Of a stretch of 64,000 nucleotides of DNA, positions 58,248-64,000 are shown in pieces. Source of the DNA: Marinibacterium sp050389775. Lineage in GTDB: Bacteria; Pseudomonadota; Alphaproteobacteria; Rhodobacterales; Rhodobacteraceae. Under the pieces are notes generated by a model that saw only the letters and a list, made by a program, of their open reading frames with translations, had not been told where the DNA came from and made no database searches. The stretch spans positions 3,162,001 to 3,226,000 of the forward strand of contig NZ_CP177144.1 of assembly GCF_050389775.1 (NCBI RefSeq), read 5' to 3'. Positions within the stretch are counted from its first letter, which is position 1, and the number at the start of each line of letters is the position of its first letter. Position numbers and translations under genes: made by a program.

Positions 58248-59120
58248 ATGACCCATGTTGCCCTGCCCGGCAGTTCCGAGCGCCAGGCCATCCTCTACAT
58301 GCTCGCGGCCGTCCTGGCCTTTTCGGTCATGGATGCCACGGTCAAGGGCTTTGCCCCGCGGGTCGGCGTGCTGCCCGCGCTCTGGGCCCGCTATACCGGC
58401 CAGATGATCGTGGTCACCCTGCTGGTCCTGCCCCGCCTGCGCAGCGTCGCCCGCACCCGCCGGCCGGGCACCCAGATCCTGCGCTCGGCCCTGCTGATGG
58501 GCGCCACCGGGTTCTTCTTTACCGGGCTCAGCCTGATCCCCCTGACCGAGGCCAGCGCGCTGATGTCGGTCAACCCGGTGCTGATCACCCTGGGCGCCGC
58601 GCTGTTTCTCGGCGAACGCCTGGGCCCGCGCCGCATCGCCGGCATCGTCGCCGCGCTTGTCGGGGCCTTCCTGGTCATCCGCCCGGGTAGCGCGGTCTTT
58701 ACCCCCGCCGCCCTGCTGCCCCTGGGCGCGGCCTGCTGCTATTCGTCCTACGTGCTGATCACCCGGCGGATCGGCGCCGACGAGGATATCTGGACCTCGC
58801 TCTTCTACACCGGCACCGTCGGCACCCTGGTGCTGAGTGCCATCATCCCCTTTGCCTGGACCCCGCTCGACACGACCTCGATCCTGATGATGCTGGTCAT
58901 CGCCGCCGCAGGCACCACCGGCCAGCTCTTCCTGATCCGCGCCTTCACCGCCGGAGAGGCCGCCATGCTGGCCCCCTATTCCTACCTGGGCCTGGTCCTG
59001 GCCGCGCTCTGGGGGCTGTTCCTTTATGGCGAGATACCCGATAGTTGGACCATCCTCGGGGCCATCGTCATCTCCAGCGCGGGCCTGTATGTCTGGTACC
59101 GCGAAACCCACCGCAACTGA
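58248..59120 (+). CDS. DMT-superfamily (EamA) exporter
   Basis: 290 residues with ten membrane helices in two EamA halves. The first half has LIPLTEASALMSVNPVLITLGAALFLGERLG and the second has FTAGEAAMLAPYSYLGLVLAALWG. Drug/metabolite transporters of this type export amino acids, nucleosides or S-adenosylmethionine; the substrate here is unknown. It is followed after 8 nt by an acyltransferase gene, likely the same transcript. Confidence 0.88.
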   Translation: MTHVALPGSSERQAILYMLAAVLAFSVMDATVKGFAPRVGVLPALWARYTGQMIVVTLLVLPRLRSVARTRRPGTQILRSALLMGATGFFFTGLSLIPLTEASALMSVNPVLITLGAALFLGERLGPRRIAGIVAALVGAFLVIRPGSAVFTPAALLPLGAACCYSSYVLITRRIGADEDIWTSLFYTGTVGTLVLSAIIPFAWTPLDTTSILMMLVIAAAGTTGQLFLIRAFTAGEAAMLAPYSYLGLVLAALWGLFLYGEIPDSWTILGAIVISSAGLYVWYRETHRN

Positions 59121-59128
59121 CAGCGACC

Positions 59129-60007
59129 ATGCCTGACAAAGCTTCCTTTCCCAAACGCGCCGGCCAGTACCTGACGAACCTGGCGCTGATGTCGGTCATC
59201 GGCACGGCCCGGCTGCTGCCCTATGCCAGCCGGGTGCGGTTCATCGGCTGGCTGACCTCGCGGGTCATTGCCCCGCTGGCCGGGTTCGACAAGCGCATCC
59301 GCAACAACCTGGCCCATACCCTGCCCGACATGCCCGCAGACGAGGTCGACCGCATGGTCCGCGCCGTGCCCGACAACATGGGCCGCGCCCTGATCGAGAC
59401 CTATTCCGGCGCGCCCTTCGTCCGGCTGGCCCAGCAGGCGCCGGTCACCGGGCCGGGGCTGGAGGTGCTGGAACAGGCCCGGGCCGAGGGCAAGCCGGTG
59501 ATCATCGTCACCGCACATTTCGGCAATTACGACGCCGCCCGCGCCAGCCTGATCCACCACGGGTTCGAGATCGGCGGGTTCTATCGGCCGCTCGACAACC
59601 CCTATGTCAACAAGCACTACACCCGGGCGATCACGGCCATCGGCGAGCCGCTTTTCACCCAGAGCCGCAAGGGCATGGCCAACATGGTGCGCCATCTCAA
59701 GGGCGGCGGCGTGGTGGCCATCGTGGCCGACCGGCATGCCGTGGGCGGCGAGATCATGCCCTTCTTCGGCAAGCCCGCGGCGACCTCGCTGGTCACGGCC
59801 GAACTGGCCCTGCGCTTCGGCGCGCCGTTGCTGCCGGTCTACGGGCTGCGCAAGCCCGACGGGCTGAACTTCGAGATCGTGACCCAGGAGCCGATCCCGC
59901 ATTCCGACCCCGAGACCATGACGCGCGAGATCACCGACCGGCTGGAAACGCTGGTGCGCGAACACATGGATCAATGGTTCTGGATTCACCGGCGGTGGAA
60001 GGTCTGA
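59129..60007 (+). CDS. Lipid A lauroyl/acyl transferase, LpxL/HtrB family
   Basis: 292 residues. An N-terminal hydrophobic anchor (LALMSVIGTARLLPY) is followed by the acyltransferase core with the H-x4-D motif at His130-Asp135 (TAHFGNYD), IVADRHAVGGEIMPFFG and the C-terminal DQWFWIHRRWK typical of LpxL. It adds a secondary acyl chain to lipid A (or a related lysophospholipid) from acyl-ACP on the inner membrane. Start at 59129 immediately follows the exporter gene. Confidence 0.9.
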   Translation: MPDKASFPKRAGQYLTNLALMSVIGTARLLPYASRVRFIGWLTSRVIAPLAGFDKRIRNNLAHTLPDMPADEVDRMVRAVPDNMGRALIETYSGAPFVRLAQQAPVTGPGLEVLEQARAEGKPVIIVTAHFGNYDAARASLIHHGFEIGGFYRPLDNPYVNKHYTRAITAIGEPLFTQSRKGMANMVRHLKGGGVVAIVADRHAVGGEIMPFFGKPAATSLVTAELALRFGAPLLPVYGLRKPDGLNFEIVTQEPIPHSDPETMTREITDRLETLVREHMDQWFWIHRRWKV

Positions 60008-60049
60008 CCTTCGAGGCAACGGGCCGGCTTGGTTGACATGATGAGCCGC

Positions 60050-60390
60050 GTGCGACCGGCTGTCGGGCTCATCCGTCCATTCCGGTTGTACCTCGCGCCG
60101 GGATGATCCGAGCGGGTCAGCAGGTACCGAACGCCGCGATGACCAGACCTGGCAAATTCAGCCGCCCGAATGACTTGCCCGGATCCGGCACAATAGGCCG
60201 CCGCGATGATCAATCCGCTGGGATCCAGCTTGGGCGGCCAGATGATCTGATCGGACACATCACGCTCGGCCCCCGGAAGGACCTATCCGATTGAGGCGAC
60301 CGAGTGCAGGAATGACCGACCCAGAGCGAGATTGGCGGCCCCAAAGACCTGACCGCATCAAGCAACCAGCGGGACAACCCGACCGGTTCA
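60050..60390. repeat. Degenerate tandem array ending in the DUF1223 stop codon
   Basis: About eight to nine decayed units of roughly 33-40 bp resemble the 3' end of the neighbouring gene, whose plus-strand text is CCAGCTCGGCCGCCGCGATG then ATCTGGCCCG. Examples are AGGCCGCCGCGATGATCAAT near 60199, GGGCGGCCAGATGATCTGAT near 60233 and CGAACGCCGCGATGACCAGA near 60128. No gene is visible in the 380-bp gap. Confidence 0.75.
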
Positions 60391-61101
60391 GTCCAGCTCG
60401 GCCGCCGCGATGATCTGGCCCGGGCCCTGTTCCTGCACGAGGATCACGGCCGGCCGGTCGCCGTCGATCCGTGCCTCGATCGACTTGACGCTGACCCCGT
60501 CCCAATCGCCGATGGTCTCCCAGCCGTCGACCACGTGCAGATAGGTGATGGTCTGGCCGGCATTCTCGCCGCGGGTGATCTTGACCGTGCGTTCGTCGGT
60601 ATAACGCACCAGCTGCAGCACATAGGCCCCGCCGCGCCCCTCGCCCAGGGGCAGCAGGCCGATGCGCAGCCGGTCGCCATCGCGTTCGACCATGACCTCG
60701 GCCCGGCGCTCGGCCCCGGCATGGGCGGTGATCACGTCGGCCAGTTCCATCGGCTTGGCGCCGACAACCTGGTCGATGCCGTTGACGATCATCTGGGGCG
60801 TATAGACCATGTTGCGCCCGCTGGACCGGGCATAGGCCTTTTGCCGGGCGGTATAGGCCGGATCGGCAAACCGGTCCTTCCAGCCGATGTAATCCCAGTA
60901 ATCCACATGCAGCGACAGCGCGATGACGTGATCCTTGGCCACCAGCTTTTCCATCAGCGCATCGGCCGGCGGGCAGGACGAACAGCCCTGCGAGGTGAAC
61001 AGCTCGACCACCACCGTTTTCTCGCCGGCCCGCAGGGGCGTTGCAACGGCCGCACCAATGGCCAGAGCAAGGGACAGGACGACGGGTTCGAGCATGCGCA
61101 T
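60388..61101 (-). CDS. DUF1223 secreted thioredoxin-like protein
   Basis: 237 residues with a signal peptide (ending PLRAGEK). A thioredoxin-type site, FTSQGCSSCPPAD, has Cys40 and Cys43, followed by LSLHVDYWDYIGWKDRFADP and VYTPQMIVNG (cis-Pro loop). The family is exported and of unknown function, thought to act in redox or copper handling. Start at 61101 or 61095; no strong ribosome site separates them. It is divergent from acnA. Confidence 0.85.
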   Translation of the reverse strand: MRMLEPVVLSLALAIGAAVATPLRAGEKTVVVELFTSQGCSSCPPADALMEKLVAKDHVIALSLHVDYWDYIGWKDRFADPAYTARQKAYARSSGRNMVYTPQMIVNGIDQVVGAKPMELADVITAHAGAERRAEVMVERDGDRLRIGLLPLGEGRGGAYVLQLVRYTDERTVKITRGENAGQTITYLHVVDGWETIGDWDGVSVKSIEARIDGDRPAVILVQEQGPGQIIAAAELD

Positions 61102-61268
61102 TCAGGACGTCTTTCGCGGTTGAAAACAGCATCGGGTTTAGGACCAGCCCGGTTGAAACGCCAATCACCCTTTCGAGATAACCCGGCGATCCTGCGAAAG
61201 TGTTGCCATTGCCGGACATTTTCGGTGTGCAACGGTATACAAATTTTGCAGTCGCGGCATCCGACCTG

Positions 61269-61296
61269 TTGATCGCGCGGATTCCCGGCTACATAT
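61269..61296 (+). promoter_or_regulatory. Possible promoter of acnA
   Basis: TTGATC (61269-61274), 16-nt spacer, ACATAT (61291-61296), about 45 bp ahead of the acnA start. The upstream 80 bp are AT-richer than average and include CGGTATACAAATTTTG. Confidence 0.4.
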
Positions 61297-61341
61297 GAAG
61301 GGCAGCAACATCCCCAACTTCTTGATCTGAGGGAGCCACAT

Positions 61342-64000
61342 ATGCCCATCACCGTAGGACAGGACACCGCCAAGACCCGCCGCACGCTCAGCGTCGGCGA
61401 CCAGAGCGTGGCCTATTATTCGATCCCGGCCGCAACCGAAGCGGGCCTGGGCGATTTCTCGAAACTGCCGGCCGCGCTGAAGGTCGTTCTGGAAAACATG
61501 CTGCGGTTCGAGGATGGCAAGACGGTCAGCACCGACGACATCCGGGCCTTTGCCGAATGGGCCACGCTGGGCGGCAACAACCCGCGCGAGATCGCCTATC
61601 GCCCGGCCCGCGTGCTGATGCAGGATTTCACCGGCGTGCCGGCGGTTGTCGACCTGGCGGCCATGCGCGACGGCATCGTGGCGCTTGGCGGTGACCCCGA
61701 GAAGATCAACCCGCTCAACCCCGTCGACCTGGTCATCGACCATTCGGTCATGATCGACGAGTTCGGCAATCCGCGGGCGTTCCAGATGAATGTCGACCGC
61801 GAATACGAACGCAACATGGAACGCTATACCTTCCTGAAATGGGGTCAGAACGCGTTCAACAATTTCCGCGTCGTGCCGCCGGGTACGGGGATCTGCCACC
61901 AGGTCAACCTGGAATACCTGGCCCAGACCGTCTGGACCGACACCGACCAGGCCGGCGAAGACGTGGCCTACCCCGACACGCTGGTGGGCACCGACAGCCA
62001 CACCACCATGGTCAACGGCGCGGCCGTCCTGGGCTGGGGCGTGGGCGGCATCGAGGCCGAGGCCGCGATGCTGGGCCAGCCGATTTCCATGCTGATCCCC
62101 GAGGTCGTGGGCTTCAAGCTGACCGGCGAGATGGTCGAAGGCACAACGGGCACCGACCTGGTGCTGAAGGTCGTCGAGATGCTGCGCGCCAAGGGCGTGG
62201 TCGGCAAGTTCGTCGAATTCTACGGGCCGGGCCTCGACAACCTGCCGCTGGCGCAACGGGCGACGATTGCCAACATGGCACCGGAATACGGGGCCACCTG
62301 CGGTTTCTTCCCGATCGACGATGAAACCCTGCGCTACCTGCGCGTGACCGGCCGCGACGAGGACCGCATCGCGCTGGTCGAGGCCTATGCCAAGGAAAAC
62401 GGGTTCTGGCGGACGCCGGATTACGATCCGGTCTATACCGACACGCTGGAACTGGACATGGGCACCATCGTGCCGGCGATTTCCGGGCCGAAACGGCCGC
62501 AGGATTACATCGCGCTGGACAGCGCCGGCACCGCTTTTGGCCAGTTCATCAAGGGCCTGCGCGAAGGCAAGGACGCCAGCGAAACGGCCGAGGTCCGCTG
62601 GGAAGGCGAAGGCGGCGCGCCCGAGCCGCGCGACATTCCCGGCAACGAGGGGCTGCACAAATACGGCTGGGTGCATGGCGAGGACGGGCCCTACCAGCTG
62701 CATGACGGGTCCATCGTGATCGCCTCGATCACGTCCTGCACCAACACGTCGAACCCCTATGTCATGATCGGCGCGGGGCTGGTGGCCAAGAAGGCCCACG
62801 AGCTGGGCCTGACGCGCAAGCCCTGGGTCAAGACCTCGCTGGCGCCGGGCAGCCAGGTCGTGTCGGAATACCTTGAGGCCGCTGGCCTGCAGGAGCACCT
62901 GGACGCCATCGGGTTCAACCTGGTGGGCTATGGCTGCACGACCTGCATCGGCAATTCCGGCCCGCTGGACGCGCCGATTTCAAAGGCGATCAACGATTAC
63001 GACCTGGTGGCCACCTCGGTCCTGTCGGGCAACCGCAACTTCGAAGGCCGGATCAGCCCCGACGTGCGGGCCAATTACCTGGCCTCGCCGCCGCTGGTCG
63101 TGGCCTATGCGCTGGTCGGCGACATGAATGTCGACATCACCCGCGAGCCGATCGGCCAGGACAAGGACGGCAACGACGTCTATCTCAAGGACATCTGGCC
63201 CAGCCAGGCCGAGATTTCCGAGCTGGTCGACAAGACCGTCACCCGCGAGGCGTTCCAGTCGAAATATGCCGACGTCTTCAAGGGTGACGAGAAATGGCGG
63301 GCGGTGGAAACCACCGATGCCCAGACCTATGATTGGCCGCCGGCCTCGACCTATGTCCAGAACCCGCCCTATTTCCAGGGCATGACCATGGACACCAAGA
63401 AGATCGAGAACATCGACGGCGCGCGCATCCTGGCCGTGCTGGGCGACATGATCACCACCGACCACATCTCGCCCGCCGGGTCCTTCAAGGAAACCACGCC
63501 CGCCGGCAAGTACCTGGTCGAACACCAGGTTCCACTGCGCGAGTTCAACTCCTACGGCTCGCGCCGGGGCAACCACGAGGTCATGATGCGCGGCACCTTT
63601 GCCAACATCCGCATCAAGAACGAGATGCTCGATGGCGTCGAGGGCGGCTATACCAAGGGCCCCGACGGCGACCAGACCTCGATCTACGATGCCTCGATGG
63701 AATGGCAGGACAAGGGCGTGCCGCTGGTCATCTTCGGGGGCGAGCAATACGGCGCCGGGTCGTCGCGCGACTGGGCGGCCAAGGGCACGGCCCTGCTGGG
63801 CGTCAAGGCGGTGATCGCCGAGAGCTTCGAGCGCATCCACCGGTCCAACCTGGTGGGCATGGGCGTGATCCCCTTCGAATTCACCGGCGGCGACACGCGC
63901 AAGACCCTGGGCCTGACCGGCGAAGAGACCGTGGCGATCCACGGGCTGGATGCCATCACCCCGCTGGCCGAGGTGCCCTGCACGATCACCTTTGCCGATG
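61342..64000 (+). CDS. acnA: Aconitate hydratase A, cut by the right edge
   Basis: 886 codons are visible and the frame is still open, so only the last few residues are missing (the family is about 890-930 long). The monomeric AcnA/IRP type is shown by LKVVLENMLRFEDG, DFTGVPAVVDLAAMRDG and VGTDSHTTMVNG. Cluster cysteines are in IASITSCTNTSNP and VGYGCTTCIGNSGPL. The C-terminal swivel has FGGEQYGAGSSRDWAAKG. It interconverts citrate and isocitrate in the TCA cycle. GAGGGAGCCACAT precedes the ATG. Confidence 0.96.
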   Translation, partial: MPITVGQDTAKTRRTLSVGDQSVAYYSIPAATEAGLGDFSKLPAALKVVLENMLRFEDGKTVSTDDIRAFAEWATLGGNNPREIAYRPARVLMQDFTGVPAVVDLAAMRDGIVALGGDPEKINPLNPVDLVIDHSVMIDEFGNPRAFQMNVDREYERNMERYTFLKWGQNAFNNFRVVPPGTGICHQVNLEYLAQTVWTDTDQAGEDVAYPDTLVGTDSHTTMVNGAAVLGWGVGGIEAEAAMLGQPISMLIPEVVGFKLTGEMVEGTTGTDLVLKVVEMLRAKGVVGKFVEFYGPGLDNLPLAQRATIANMAPEYGATCGFFPIDDETLRYLRVTGRDEDRIALVEAYAKENGFWRTPDYDPVYTDTLELDMGTIVPAISGPKRPQDYIALDSAGTAFGQFIKGLREGKDASETAEVRWEGEGGAPEPRDIPGNEGLHKYGWVHGEDGPYQLHDGSIVIASITSCTNTSNPYVMIGAGLVAKKAHELGLTRKPWVKTSLAPGSQVVSEYLEAAGLQEHLDAIGFNLVGYGCTTCIGNSGPLDAPISKAINDYDLVATSVLSGNRNFEGRISPDVRANYLASPPLVVAYALVGDMNVDITREPIGQDKDGNDVYLKDIWPSQAEISELVDKTVTREAFQSKYADVFKGDEKWRAVETTDAQTYDWPPASTYVQNPPYFQGMTMDTKKIENIDGARILAVLGDMITTDHISPAGSFKETTPAGKYLVEHQVPLREFNSYGSRRGNHEVMMRGTFANIRIKNEMLDGVEGGYTKGPDGDQTSIYDASMEWQDKGVPLVIFGGEQYGAGSSRDWAAKGTALLGVKAVIAESFERIHRSNLVGMGVIPFEFTGGDTRKTLGLTGEETVAIHGLDAITPLAEVPCTITFAD

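Overview
The window is a high-GC, densely coded chromosomal segment from an alphaproteobacterium, most likely a Rhodobacteraceae (Roseobacter/Rhodobacter group) member. The signs are the Entner-Doudoroff pair edd-eda, two IalB-type periplasmic proteins, a glnB-glnA operon, a BioY transporter, an extra ACP/ketosynthase set next to lpxD, DUF6314 and DUF3445 proteins, an RTX protease beside a Hint protein, and a TTAACG-rich control region. There is no phage, insertion sequence or CRISPR array.

Layout. 0-4.2 kb: tail of a corrinoid-activation (ASKHA) protein, tRNA-Gly(CCC), an acyl-CoA synthetase and a PQQ sugar dehydrogenase. 4.3-9.9 kb: a branched-chain amino acid ABC importer (binding protein, two ATPases, two permeases) ending at a 31-bp palindrome. 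10-12.3 kb: a HerA-like ATPase, then a candidate mmgR/alpha-r8-type small RNA and a small membrane protein. 12.4-18.7 kb: envelope genes (IalB, FabF-like synthase, ACP, LpxD, L,D-transpeptidase and a divergent MepK-like peptidase). 19-22.6 kb: eda, edd and a metallophosphoesterase. 22.6-26.2 kb: a LuxI-type synthase without LuxR, followed in the genome by a membrane histidine kinase and a receiver protein with a ruined GGDEF domain, all on the minus strand.

26.4-39 kb holds eleven tightly packed plus-strand genes, many joined by 4-nt start/stop overlaps. They encode secreted coiled-coil or Cys-rich proteins, a TolQ/MotA-like channel protein, two TolR/ExbD-like single-pass proteins, a MacB-architecture ABC transporter fused to its ATPase, and large periplasmic proteins, one with a von Willebrand A domain. 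I read this as an uncharacterised envelope-spanning machine that couples proton motive force and ATP hydrolysis. It is the best candidate in the window for an undescribed system.

39-47.6 kb: a TadE-like protein preceded by a 24-bp-period array, a subtilisin/P-domain/RTX protease, tRNA-Leu(UAG), a Hint protein, NAD(P)HX repair enzyme, glnB and glnA. 47.8-57.4 kb: Hsp70-like protein, periplasmic proteins, MltB-type transglycosylase, DUF3445, bioY, DUF6314, purB, two small secreted proteins sharing a Cys motif, and an orphan fliG. 57.4-64 kb: a large minisatellite, a DMT exporter, an LpxL-like acyltransferase, a second degenerate array, a DUF1223 protein and acnA running off the right edge. A recurring theme is tandem repeats that begin at or resemble the 3' ends of neighbouring genes (eda, DUF3445, fliG, DUF1223).
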